DNA of 64,000 nucleotides from Bidens hawaiensis. Its lineage: Eukaryota > Streptophyta > Magnoliopsida > Asterales > Asteraceae. Below the pieces are notes generated by a model, which was given only the letters and a program-made list of their open reading frames with translations, did not search any database and was not told where the DNA came from. A program made the position numbers and the translations under genes. The stretch's first letter is position 1; each line of letters starts with the position of its first letter. Below, piece after piece: positions 34,315 to 45,550 of this stretch. Location of the stretch: the NCBI GenBank assembly GCA_021521415.1, contig JAIQDT010003806.1:1-64000 (forward strand), given 5' to 3'.

Positions 34315-34615
34315 AAGGCGAAGTTAAGAATAACTTCGCTTAAGTGTTAACTTCGCTGGAAAAATTCTTAAATTCGTGTGACTCGGCGAAGTTGAGAATA
34401 ACTTCGCTTATGGTAAGCGAACTTATCAGGTAAGCGAAGTTGAGGATAACTTCGCTTAGGTGAACTTAGCAGGTAAGCGAAGTTGAGGATAACTTCGCTT
34501 AGGCGAACTTATGAGGCATGCGAAGTTGTGAATAACTTCGCTTAACCTTATATCTTCGCCGAAACCCTACTTTCAGTGACGGCAACTTCGCCTGAAGAAC
34601 AGTAACTTCGCCCGA
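34315..34615. repeat. palindromic GCGAAGTT array in gag leader (E3)
   Basis: A series of GCGAAGTT, TAACTTCGCTT and GCGAACTT words, about a dozen, between the primer site and gag. It includes two near-identical ~45-bp units at about 34432-34510. Confidence 0.9.
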
Positions 34616-34799
34616 TGAACACTGGAAATATTCAGATCTGTTGTCGACGATTCTGCAGTTTCCGGTCGTTGTAAAGGCTTGAAAATGACTGTATATAGTG
34701 ATTAGAACTCAATACGAACAAAAACTCGTCCCGTGAATAGGTCAAACGAGACGTTTTCTACACCCGCGTGAAATCCCGAACCTCACAATCGAGCCGATG

Positions 34800-34811
34800 G
34801 CTCTGATACCA
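34800..34811 (-). other. primer binding site for initiator tRNA-Met (E3)
   Basis: TGGTATCAGAGC on the sense strand, two bases inside the 5' LTR end. Confidence 0.95.
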
Positions 34812-34813
34812 AT

Positions 34814-35306
34814 TGTAGGTTCCTGGACGGATCGTACACGGGATGTCGCTATCTGCGCAGGTGCGGAATCCCTGCGTAGGTAGATACGAGCGTAGAATAC
34901 GTATAAAACAAACACACGAGCAATAACCGAAACACGTTATATTGATAACCCGAACACGTGACACGAGGTCACTATTACAGACTCTGACTTGTAAACACGT
35001 AACTCTCGAACTAATCAACTGAAACGAACCTTAACCAACCTCACGAACTCTCCTCAACTGTTACGGTGAACAGTATATATAAACACGACAACTTCGCCTC
35101 AGGCGAAGTTGTCCATAACTTCGCTTGTTCAACAAGTTCGCCTGAGCGAACTTGTTAACAACTTCGCTTGTTCAACAAGTTCGCCTAAGCGAACTTGTTG
35201 ACAACTTCGCTCGTTACATAAACATAAACATAATCAAAAACATAATTACATTACAGACTCGATTACAAACGTTAGACTATGAACTACTGACATACATGTA
35301 CCAACA
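34814..35306 (-). repeat. 5' LTR of E3 with promoter
   Basis: 493 bp, TG...CA. Nine TTCGC/GCGAA cores lie between about 35087 and 35210, arranged as palindromes. The TATA box (35074-35082, TATATATA on the sense strand) follows immediately. In Tnt1 and similar Copia elements tandem U3 repeats bind activators. That these do so is inference. Confidence 0.96.
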
Positions 35307-35311
35307 CATCT
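35307..35311. repeat. target site duplication of E3, right copy
   Basis: CATCT, identical to 22914-22918. Confidence 0.95.
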
Positions 35312-36588
35312 CTACACCATAGCCTACACCATCAAAACACACACTTAACCCAATTCCTGTTTTTGTGAAAACCACCCACAAAGACACAAAGATTCCCGGA
35401 GATCTAGCCGTCGGATCGGTCTCAAATTTTAAATGAGTGTTCAAGGTATATAAATGAAGATTCCCACCGATTAGATCTTCGATCAGAGGTCGGGAAATAC
35501 GTTTTTTAGCAGCAAAACCATAACAGCTCAAAGGTGAAGATTCCGGCGACTGTAGCGGCGGTTTCCGGCGAAGGAGAGCTGATGGGTTTGTAGATCGGGA
35601 AAAAACGGTTCAATGGCCGCTTGAATCACTCAAATCGGAGTTTGTTTGATATGGTTTTGAGCCTCTCGAGTGATTTCTAACAAAAACCTCAAAGGTACGT
35701 TTTTGTTAAAAAGGTTTACTTTTCATGAACGGATTTACATGAAAATTGGTAGGATGATAGATCGGGTCTAGATAAATCGTAAAGTTGCAAAATTGAAGAT
35801 TAAAATCGACTTAACGAACTCATGGTTATGAACGGCTCGTTTAAATAAACCCTAGATCTAGTAAGGAACGTTCTATGGTTAAAGGTTTAGGCTTTATGCC
35901 TTAAAAAGGATAGATCTTGATGGGGTAATGATAATAGGTGTATAACGGTTTTGGAAAATAGAAAAGGTGGTTAAAAGTTATACTATGGATCGGTTAACAG
36001 TTACCCGAACCAAGAAACGAGAAGAAAAGATAGAAAGATTTGACATGATGGTTCTCGGTCAAAAACCTGAGTTCTCGGTCAACAGTCAGTCAACAAGGGA
36101 TCTCGGTCCACGAGGGTTCTCGGCCAACGAGAATTCTCGATGACCTGAGTTCTCGGTGACCCAAGTTCTCCGTCAGGCAGGGGACCTCGGTCCCAAGAGT
36201 TTTCGGTCATGGGTTTTCTGCTGAGTTCTCTGCCAAGAGTTCTCGGCTGATCTGTTATGTTCTGGGCGATGGGCCTGGTCTCAACTGGGCCAGATACCAT
36301 ATAAAACATATGGGCTTGATCTAACTAATCCCATTTATAATGAGCTAGCCCATTCGTATAAGTTAAACAAAGAAGCCCAACTTAGAAAGTACATTGGTTA
36401 ACTAAGACACCAACTTAAATAATTATACAGATAATTAACAAATATATATATTTAACAGTTAGCCGTGCTCAATTAAAGAGAGGGATTACGATTAACGGTG
36501 AACGCAACAGGATCCAGGTGAGTTTCTAGCCCCACTTCCTTGTTATGTTTCACGCCCCGGCATTTCCGCCGTAGGTTGGGGTGTGATA
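35312..36588 (+). mobile_element. second part of the gypsy-type 5' LTR
   Basis: It continues the LTR begun at 22689 (total about 1507 bp without E3). It ends in CCCCGGCATTTCCGCCGTAG then GTTGGGGTGTGATA, where ACA would be expected, and GATTGGTATCAGAGC follows. No gene is visible. Confidence 0.7.
36056..36247 (+). repeat. cluster of degenerate GTTCTCGG words in LTR
   Basis: About a dozen variants of GTTCTCGGTC or GATCTCGGTC, spaced 8-25 bases apart, lie in the part of the LTR that corresponds to the GGGCTCGCA cluster at 21330-21640. Confidence 0.7.
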
Positions 36589-36591
36589 GAT

Positions 36592-36603
36592 TGGTATCAG
36601 AGC
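36592..36603 (+). other. primer binding site for initiator tRNA-Met (plus-strand element)
   Basis: TGGTATCAGAGC three bases after the LTR end. It shows the element reads to the right. Confidence 0.85.
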
Positions 36604-37285
36604 CGAAGGTTTAAGATAGGTCGTTAGTGGTGCCTTAGTAACATGCTTAGGAACCCCATGCGTGCTTATTTGTTTACCTGAGGTGTTCTATTTGATTGTT
36701 TACAGCTTACGTAATTATTTGCTAGATTTGGTACGTATTCAAGTGCTTAGTTAATTATTTATTTTATTGTCATACACACACAACTCCGAAGCTATGCTTC
36801 ACTCTCAAATTATTTCATTACTCCGACACAATGCCTCATTCCCAAGATATATATTTACATTTAAATTTTTGTTGATTGCCTTCGTTGACGGGAATTTCTT
36901 TTTTTTTTTTGAATTTCCTAAGTTTTGTTTTTACCTTTTAAGCATTTAACGTAATCAGTTAACTATTACATATTTCCATTGTGTTTTATTGTTATTATTT
37001 TATTACTTTTAAATGTCTAGTCGAGTGAAAAAATCCATGGGACGCCATGAACACGCCAACTATTCATTTTCACAATTATTATATTTACGATATTTGGTTG
37101 GAGCATTATCACGCGTGGTGATACATCGATAAACTTACGGTATTTATTATTATTTGTTTATGTATTTGATTTTATTTGAAACAAGTTATCAATTGACTTA
37201 ATTACTTATTGAAACTTTCGTTACCTGTTAAGTTGTTTGTACGTTTGATTTCATTCGAAACAACCTATTATATGATTTAGTTACT

Positions 37286-39188
37286 CAATTATTTAATTAT
37301 TAAATTACATTGGATCAAGACTTATTGACTCAATTCATTCACATACTCACAAATATTTTTATCCTCATGATGGAGCACAAATCATTCACTCGCTGGGACT
37401 CCGTTAGCACAAGTCCATCTAAACAATTTACTATTTAATCATCTAATCGGTCATCTCGCACTCATATTATCACATTCACAAATTATCAAGGACAATTAAT
37501 AACTATTTTCTCATACGCATATTATAACATCATTAAACTATCAAATATAATAAAAGTATTATTAAATACCTTAATATTTAAACAATATCCCTCGTGTTCA
37601 CGATTATCACGTTATCAATTAACGAACTTATCACAAGTAACTCAATACCCCCAATAACAATCAATTACATCTCAGTTATCACCCTCAAATTTTAAGTATT
37701 AACGTTTTAATTTGTTATGCTTCGATAAAATCTCATATCAAATCACCTCATTGATTATATCATCTACTTAACAAATTGTCGTATAGATTATCTCATTTAA
37801 ATTCCGACTTATCATTAAGTCATGGTTAACGCTAGCACAACTTATGTCGAAATTCATTTTTTTCCTTAAAGAGATTTACACAACTTATTATTTATACTCA
37901 TTTAATCTAAATTTACATAATTATAGAATGATTTCTACATCACAATATGGATCATATATTCTCTACACTCGCTTTATGACCGTAAGTACAGTCAAAGAGA
38001 TAGCTCCTGCAATCTCTAGGGCATAAATTCTAACTCAAAACACTAATACAATCCGTTTAATCTTGTCCACTAATTTCTTTCAGAGAAATTTCGGTTCATT
38101 TACCCTTACTCACCCTCATAACAACGATACTAACAAGCGCAAGCTTAATAATCGAGTTTAGGTTACTAAGTAAACCAATTATCAATCTCAACGAAATCAT
38201 AGTGTCCCAACAAGAAACGTTACACCGGAATACGCTCGTTACGTCTTATTCGCGACTTTCGTCATCCGACTCAATCCTTGTGTCATTCTTACACTAGCTA
38301 TAACCGTTACGGTCCCGTTAACACTTGCCGTACACTGCTTACAACACAAGACATCCCACAACGGTTTATGTCGTCGACTTAGCTTTATACACCTGCTACA
38401 CGTGCCTTCTACAATTATGGAGACCCTAATCACCTACGCAACGCATTGCTCTTTACTCACTCACGCCGAGATTAAACTACACCGGCACCGTACCATGCTC
38501 ATTTAGCTTAAACCTACCAACCCTATGCCTCTCAGGCTTTCTTCATGTAGCAAGGTCGTTCTCGCTTATTAGATTCTAAACCCGCAAGACTTAATTTCAT
38601 CAAGCCTACCTTAGTCAAACCTCGTTTTCACACCTATTCGAGGTGCCTCAAATCATTCAATCCCAATTGTTTAAGATTTCATAAACTCAATTAACAATGG
38701 TGTTTTGAATCAAACCAATCGTAGTTAAGTTTTCACTCAAAAGATTTTTATCGTCGTCATCATTTTTTTATCTAAACGTATTTTGTATTCAATTATACCT
38801 TAAATGATTATTTGTCTAAATTAGTTATTTTGGAACAAACCCAACCTGGAAAATCCATCATTTTAAGTATCTTGTTCGCACACAATAAAAATTTTCTTAT
38901 CTTCCCAAAGATCAATATCGTTGGTTGTCGTACTTATCTGGTTTTTATTTAATCAAAAAAATCTTAGGAGTTGATTCGTTAACATTATGTCAATTAATCA
39001 AAATATTTATATTCTCATAAACTGAAACAATTCTTCAATTTCAAAAGACAAAATTTTGACAGTCAGTTATTAGTCGATCATATTATTTAAGTTGTCTTTT
39101 CTCATTTATTTTGTTATTTCAAATTATTGAAAGCGTGTCAATTTCTACCCTCAACCTCGATTATTAATACCTTTGGTACATCATATAT
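37286..39188 (+). repeat. R2: second copy of the 1.9-kb block
   Basis: Near-identical to 17494-19409 in the same orientation. The ends are CAATTATTTAATT and GGTACATCATATAT. It lies within the noncoding LTR-element interior. Confidence 0.9.
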
Positions 39189-40762
39189 ATATATATTGAT
39201 CTCATGTTACACAAATTATCTTTCATCTTATAAATTTTCGGCGTTGAAATAAAACTGTTATAGTTTTGTTATTAATCGAATTCTTCATCATTTAACCAAA
39301 ATTATCTTCACCATGGAAATTTTCTCTCTCAATATTTAATTTAATTTTCAGTATTAAAAGGATTTTTTCTTTAAATTTCCATGACCACTCGTTTCAGTTA
39401 TTGACATTTTCACGTCTTTGTTGAAAACTTGCGGGGTTCGTGGATATTTTAACTCTTTACTTAAATTTTAATACATTGAGAATTTAAAATATTTTGATGA
39501 TTTCTTTAGTTGTTATTGGAATAGTTATTGTGGTTCATGCATATTCAGCTCCCCGATTTCTTCTATTTAATTATATTATTTCTCAACTCATCTCTATTTT
39601 CCATTATTAATTTAATATTCATTATTTATTTAACCTTTCATGATAAACTATGAATATTGCAACTTCTTTATTTTAATTTAAACGATTTTATGGAGATAGG
39701 AAAATCCGTTGTAATCTGGGGATATTATAATGACCCACTTTATGCGATATCTATTTTTTTTTTTTTTAAATTTAATTGGAATAGGACTATTTCGGTGATT
39801 CGTGAATATTTGCTTCTCAATTTCATCTATTTACAGTATGTTTGTACACATAAATTTTTGCATTAATATCTTTGCATACTCAATTACTACTACCAGTACT
39901 TTAATATTTTAATTTACCTTATCTTAAATACACAATTGTGATAATTCAGTGTTGTATAGAGTTCTCTTTAAATTTCATGAGTTTCTCATTTTAATTAAAC
40001 TGAATCTCTCAAATTCTTCGTTTAATCATGTTCATATTTTACTCTCGACCTTATGAATTCTACCTCGAATGTTGCAATATTTTAAAATTTTCACAGATTA
40101 TTGTTCGTCTACAATTATCAATTAAATTCTTCATAAACTTTTGTTGATGTTATCCATGCAATCTTAGAATTGTTGGTAAGTTCACGTAAATTTGTTAGTT
40201 GGCTCGTATTCCCACTCTCTTTCTTCACAATCGATCTTGTCGACGCATCATATATATCTTCAATGTTTCCGTTTCTCTTAACTTTTAAGTTACTGTAAAA
40301 TTTTCACTAATTTCATTAATCAAATTTGAAAGTTCACATAAATTGCATTATTAGAAATAGTTTATAAAATCTTCTGATTTTACACTTATAATAAATCAAC
40401 TCCCAATGGTTTTATAATATGTTAACACTTTCCTCATATTTATAATAAATTAATAACTTTTCTCACAAAATCATGCCTTTCAAATATTTTGTAAACCACA
40501 CGATGGGACGAGTTATGTGGACCATCCGACGACCTAAGTAATTATGGAGGCCTACATAATTATCGAAGTCCTCGCATGGAAATCATGATGCGTGAAATTG
40601 TGTGTCATGATATAGAACCGAAAGCAGTTTGGATAACGGTACAAATGCAGAGATGATAAGGACATGGTGGATACGCCGCTGGTACATCCTATATATAAGT
40701 GGCTTTATCGGATTTTCATTTGGAGCGTTATTTTGACTATTCAAAGTTCTGTGTTTTGATAA

Positions 40763-40799
<37 letters not shown>

Positions 40800-40867
40800 G
40801 ATATTATTATTTTCTTTCTTTTTAATGGTGTTGTTATAGTATTCTTTAATTTCGGGACGAAATTTCC

Positions 40868-40883
40868 CTAAAGTAGGAGAGAC
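40868..40883 (+). other. polypurine tract before right LTR
   Basis: TAAAGTAGGAGAGAC, preceded by TTCGGGACGAAATTTCCC. This resembles the typical end of a gypsy pol, where the words encode the last residues. Confidence 0.65.
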
Positions 40884-43384
40884 TGTAACGACTCGGGTTT
40901 TCAACTAATGTTTTGCATCCGATACCCGACCCGCTTTTACGTTCGGGTTATTTTATCAAATAAAATACCGCATTTGTCGGGTTAGATTAATTGTTATAAT
41001 ATTATTAAAACATATTTATAACTTTCAATTAGATACTCAATTCACCCTAAACTATAGTTTTACCTCTTTATGTTTCCATCTATAAAGTCGAGGGACCATT
41101 TTTGAAAATCTGTATAAATACATATATTATATTAATCCAACCCAAACCCATAACCGAAACCATGTATTTGACCCAAACCCTTTACCCATTTGGTTTCTTG
41201 GACCTTAATTCATGCTCTATAATGGGAATTTATCTAGGCAATCACGTTAATCCTTATTAACAACCTCCACCGACGTGTTAATTTGGAAAACAAGACTAAT
41301 TGATTCGTATTAATATATCTATGGACCCGCTCGTTAACACGACATCAATATACCATTCACAGTTCATTATAATCAAATTAAACGAGTATGAACCTTCATC
41401 TTGATGCGGCGAATCTAACCCTACGTTTAATTGGCTTATAACAAACTTCAACCCATCGAACCGAGAGTGTTTTGGGCCGTCAGTAGCATCTCGCCGTTTA
41501 CCATCAATTAATCATCATACGAGGTAATTAAATGGTTAATCATGTTCGTAATTCATCAATCTATGATAACCCTAATGTTAATTATATTAAAACAAACGGA
41601 TTAAACGATTTCTTGAATTAGGGTTCTTATGATTTGGGGTTTAATCTGGGTAATATATTTGAATTATTTTTCTGGTGTTTGAACCATCAGAACACACCAG
41701 CCCAGTTGGCTGGGAGTGTATCTGTTAATCTTTCTGCCGGCCAACCACAGGGTTTCGAGTCCTGGCTGTTACCAGTTTTGTTCTTTTTATTTTTTTTCAA
41801 CCATTTTAATTGATTTAATGATTAATAAACTAGTATAATAAACATTATTTTTATTAAACCTGATATCTTAGAGTTTATTGTTTCTTGTCAAACCTTGTTA
41901 AAAGCTTTGTTTACGTGTGTGTGTGTGTATATATATATATATGTATTATAAGTATATTTCAATAATAATAAATCATCATTATTTCCTTAAAACCCGACAC
42001 CATTATTGGTGATTTCTCGTCGTCAAACGTCTCTATAAATTTGCTTTAATTAATGTTATATATATGTATCATTATGTAAAATTGTAACAATCGTATTTTA
42101 AATTTGTTAATTATATTTATAAAAATTAGACTTTGATAAATATCCCAAGATACATATTGTATTGTAAACATATATTTTAACGTTAGTATTAAATTATTTA
42201 CAAATTATATTTTTAATGTTGGGTTTTCGCTAAAGATTCAAAAATATCGGACTTATTGTAATTAAATATTTAAACGTTTATTATTATAGTATATCGTAAC
42301 TCATATTTATTTAAATTAATTATTCATAACTTAAATTATATAATAAGCAAACAATTCTTTTAATTTAAATAATGACTAATATTATGGTTTTCATAATAAC
42401 CCTTTCCGATGGAATCAATCGTCTAATCAAAACAATTCTCATTACAACATAACCCAAATAACATCGAAATCTCAAATCTATTATACACATTATCGCATTT
42501 GTTAATAACTCATAATATTAATTATGTTAAATCATTTATAATTAATTTACATTATCATATTTAACTAGGAATCCTTGACGGTATATCCCGAAGGGTTCAT
42601 TTCTCTCACATCATCACTTGTATTTCGTGCATCCAATCAGGTGAGTAATCACTCCCCTATTTTACTTGTTTTCAAATGTTTTGGGGACACTTGCGTACCA
42701 TTATCATATTTATTTATCTTTTTATTTCTCAAACGCAAACTGTGATCTTTGTGCTGTGTATCAATTGAATGATTGCATGTTACTTGCTATTTGCTTACTT
42801 GCTTACTTGAATCGCATTCGAAGAGGTCCAACATAATCTCATTATAGTATGATCATACGACCGTCGTAGTGGCCGGAGCCCGATCGCATTGGAAATGGTT
42901 TCACCGACACCTCATTTTTGGTAACCAATGCCCATTCGCATGGCAACGGTTTAGCCCTTTCTTTATAGTTGATTGTTTATGTATGTGCTATGGTTTAATT
43001 GTTTACACTCACAGATAACAGTTTTGCCTATTTTTATTCACTTATATCATTATATATTATTACCATTTTTGTTTGTGTCAAAACAGGTGATCTACTCACT
43101 CAACATGTGTTGTTGACAAACATATATTTTGTACGCATTTGCAGGTTATAGTTTGGATTGTTTATCGAACTGAAGCTCACATAGAGATGACTTTAGGATA
43201 AAACATATACCAGAATAGTTGGTTTTGTATTTGTAATTTTCTTTATTTTTGTTGTATATGAATTTTGTTTGATAATAAATAAATTAATTAGATATTGTCG
43301 CTTTATAATTTCATGATAGTAACCTTGTGAGCTGTGACAATCAGTTCACACCCCGGCATTTCCGCCGTAGGTTGGGGTGTGACA
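40884..43384 (+). mobile_element. gypsy-type LTR, 2.5 kb
   Basis: It starts TGTAACGACTCGG after the polypurine tract and ends GGTTGGGGTGTGACA. The interior is AT-rich and noncoding. It shares only about the last 38 bases with the LTR ending at 36588. A tRNA-like segment lies at 41699-41770. The flank after it is CCTTT. No partner LTR is in the window. Confidence 0.7.
41699..41770 (+). other. tRNA-like segment inside LTR
   Basis: CAGTTGGCTGGGA (A-box-like) and GGGTTTCGAGTCC (B-box-like), 44 bases apart. The extra T in the B box and the lack of a closing acceptor stem argue against a real tRNA gene. Confidence 0.4.
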
Positions 43385-43429
43385 CCTTTAATGGTAAGTG
43401 TATGCCCTAATGATGAATGTGATAGTTAT

Positions 43430-43634
43430 GTTTATATTATGAATGCAAGCTTGACAATACGTGAACGATCTTCGGATATTGTACGTATTGTTAAGGGAAG
43501 TATAATGTAGCATGTATGATATAAGTATGAGTTATGTTTATATAACGAATGCAAGCTTGACAGTACGTGAATGATCTTCGGATACTGCACGTATTATTAA
43601 GGGAAGTATAATGTAGCATGTATGATATAAGTAT
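43430..43634 (+). repeat. two direct copies of a ~104-bp unit
   Basis: Units at about 43430-43530 and 43534-43634 share GAATGCAAGCTTGACA, GATCTTCGGATA and GGGAAGTATAATGTAGCATG. Confidence 0.85.
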
Positions 43635-43726
43635 GTGTATAAGGAAGTGGTATGAATATGGTATGTATGATACTATGAGAGGTATGTATGAATGTGATAA
43701 TGATAATGATAATGAAAGGTAATGTA

Positions 43727-44058
43727 TGGTTAAAGGGTTGCATACCGTAATAATATATGCGAAGGTTAAAGGGTTGCATACCCTAATAATTTATGCGAAG
43801 GTTAAAGGGTTGCAGACTCTTCTAAACTCTGCGAAGGTTAAAGGGTTGCATACCCTAATAATATATGCGAAGGTTAAAGGGGTTGCATACCTTAATAATT
43901 TATGCGAAGGTCAAAGGGTTGCAGACTCTTCTAAACTCTGCGAAGGTTAAAGGGTTGCATACCCTAATAATATATGCGAAGGCTAAAGGGTTGCATACCC
44001 TAATAGTTTATGTGAAAGTTAAAGGGTTGCATACCCTAATAGTATATGCGAAGGTTAT
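43727..44058 (+). repeat. 36-bp minisatellite, about nine units
   Basis: The unit begins GCGAAGGTTAAAGGGTTGCA. Two variants exist: one continues TACCCTAATAATATAT, the other GACTCTTCTAAACTCT. The pattern A-A-B repeats, giving a 108-bp higher-order unit twice before plain A units resume. 36 is a multiple of three, so it reads as a 12-residue repeat (core VKGLHTLIIYAK). I take that as incidental. Confidence 0.9.
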
Positions 44059-44533
44059 AGGGCGCAATGCTCTTTAAAACGTAATGTAAGAATATGAAAG
44101 AAAGAGAGTAAGTAAGTAAGTAAGTACATACAAACGAAAGTATGAAAGTATAGAGTACGTATGAAAGTATGTAATTATAAAAATATTGTATGTTGTATGA
44201 TTAACTAGAACTCACTCATCATAGCTGACTTTTAGTATGCACGCAGGTGAGTAGAATGAGGCAGTTAGCTTGAGGAGGACACATGGCAGGGTTGGACGAA
44301 GCTGGCATATGAGGATTTTGCTACGATGTTTATTTCTAAAATTTAAGTTACGTTTTAAAAGACAAAAATTATGGATGTTTGTAACTAATGGTTTAAGTTT
44401 TATTAGTTCCGCGAAAGTTTTTAATTAACTCTGATATTTAGAACTGCGTTTATGAGTAAATCCAACGTCCAAAGTAGGACACCGGTAACGGGGCCTTACA
44501 GAGTATAAATGGTTAGTCTCATATACAAACCTT

Positions 44534-44984
44534 ATTGTATAATACGGGGCATGTGGTCCCTCTTTCACAATCTAAGAAAATTTTCCTATCATACAAGCTG
44601 GATGAGTTGATACGAGCCATGGTCACGGTTGTGAGGTTCGCTAAGGTCAATTGCAGGTCGCAATCGGGTCTTAATTCCACTTTCCGGGTTATTTAACATG
44701 TTTAAACACTCAACATAGAGTATTGATGTCTCATTTATCTTAATTTCCAACTGTCGGAACAACTAGCAAGGAATGGAGATTGAGCACCACACGATTGACA
44801 GGCAAACGAGTTAATCTATGAGCTTTAAGTCTTGTGATGCAGACCTTATCGTATAATATGGGGCATATGGTCCCTCTTTCACAATCTAAGAAAAGTTTCC
44901 TATCATACAAGCTGGATGAGTTAATACGAGCCATGGTCACGGTTGTGAGGGACGCTAAGGTCAATTTCAGGTCGCAATCGGGTA
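44534..44984 (+). repeat. ~135-bp direct duplication, copies 316 bp apart
   Basis: Copies at 44534-44670 and 44850-44983 share GGTCCCTCTTTCACAATC, CATACAAGCTGGATGAGTT and GAGCCATGGTCACGG. The intervening segment 44768-44832 matches 22621-22686. No gene. Confidence 0.8.
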
Positions 44985-45049
44985 ACATGTTAGATGGTTC
45001 ATGGTCCCAATTACGTCCAGTTTAATTTTCTCTAGCATTTTTAACTAAT

Positions 45050-45550
45050 TTATTCGAATAGATTTACTAATTATATTAAACTTTTATTATAAATTATTTT
45101 ATACTTTATTAGACGCGGTAGTTAAGAATAAGAAACCGCAGATCCCCATTGTGGGTCAAGACACAGGCAAATGCGGATTTAGAAATTTTCGTTAGTGTGG
45201 GCACAAAATGGATCGGTAAAAAATGGGTTGTGTCGAAGAGAACATTGAATTTTGAGTATTGTACAAAAACATATTTAATTCAAAGAATGTCATAATTCAA
45301 AGAATTTCGAAAAAGTTAATATTATTATTGAAAATTGGTTTTCCAACTAGTCAACATGAATATTAATTTATATCGAACATTGTACTCTGTAGTCTGTATC
45401 AAAAGATAAAAGTAAATATTAGTTTACTAATATTTATAGCAAAATAACTGAATATCAATATAAATAAGAGAAATACATTTTTAAATAATAAATTATTATA
45501 AATATTACTAATTTTTAATTAATAAAATAATATTTGTTCTTTAATATTAT
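45050..45550. other. AT-rich sequence, no gene seen
   Basis: Nothing is recognisable on either strand. Confidence 0.5.

Larger units (their letters stand above)
22919..35306 (-). mobile_element. E3: complete 12.4-kb Copia retrotransposon with third ORF
   Basis: It has two 493-bp LTRs that differ at two positions, a 5-bp duplication CATCT, an initiator-Met primer site (34800-34811), a polypurine tract (23412-23424), gag, pol, spacer and third ORF in order on the minus strand. At 12,388 bp it is large for Copia because of the spacer and the third ORF, comparable in scale to the Maximus/SIRE type. Two LTR differences imply a recent insertion. Pol is intact, gag has one TAG, and the third ORF has two +1 shifts, so this copy would need proteins from a relative to move. 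Confidence 0.97.
36604..40883 (+). mobile_element. noncoding interior of an LTR element (LARD-like)
   Basis: 4.3 kb between a primer site and a polypurine tract with no gag or pol similarity in any frame. It includes R2 (37286-39188) and an (ATT)n run at about 40764-40799. This is what a large retrotransposon derivative looks like, but the LTRs on the two sides differ, so it may be a chimera of two elements. Confidence 0.5.
43385..44501 (+). mobile_element. 3' part of another LTR, with tandem repeats
   Basis: It ends with GGACACCGGTAACGGGGCC then TTACA, a common gypsy LTR terminus. Its left part is missing, probably displaced by the element ending at 43384. It contains a 104-bp duplication and a 36-bp minisatellite. 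Confidence 0.5.

Noticed and set aside
22689..43384. A single gypsy element with 5' LTR at 22689-36588 and 3' LTR at 40884-43384
   Set aside because: The two LTRs are unrelated except for their last ~38 bases, and the flanks GAGTA and CCTTT do not match, so they cannot be called a pair.
43727..44058. CRISPR array
   Set aside because: The units are head-to-tail without unique spacers, in a plant genome. It is a minisatellite.
43726..44077. Plus-strand frames of 74 and 70 codons in the minisatellite
   Set aside because: They exist only because the 36-bp unit is a multiple of three and lacks stops. There is no start context or non-repeat domain.
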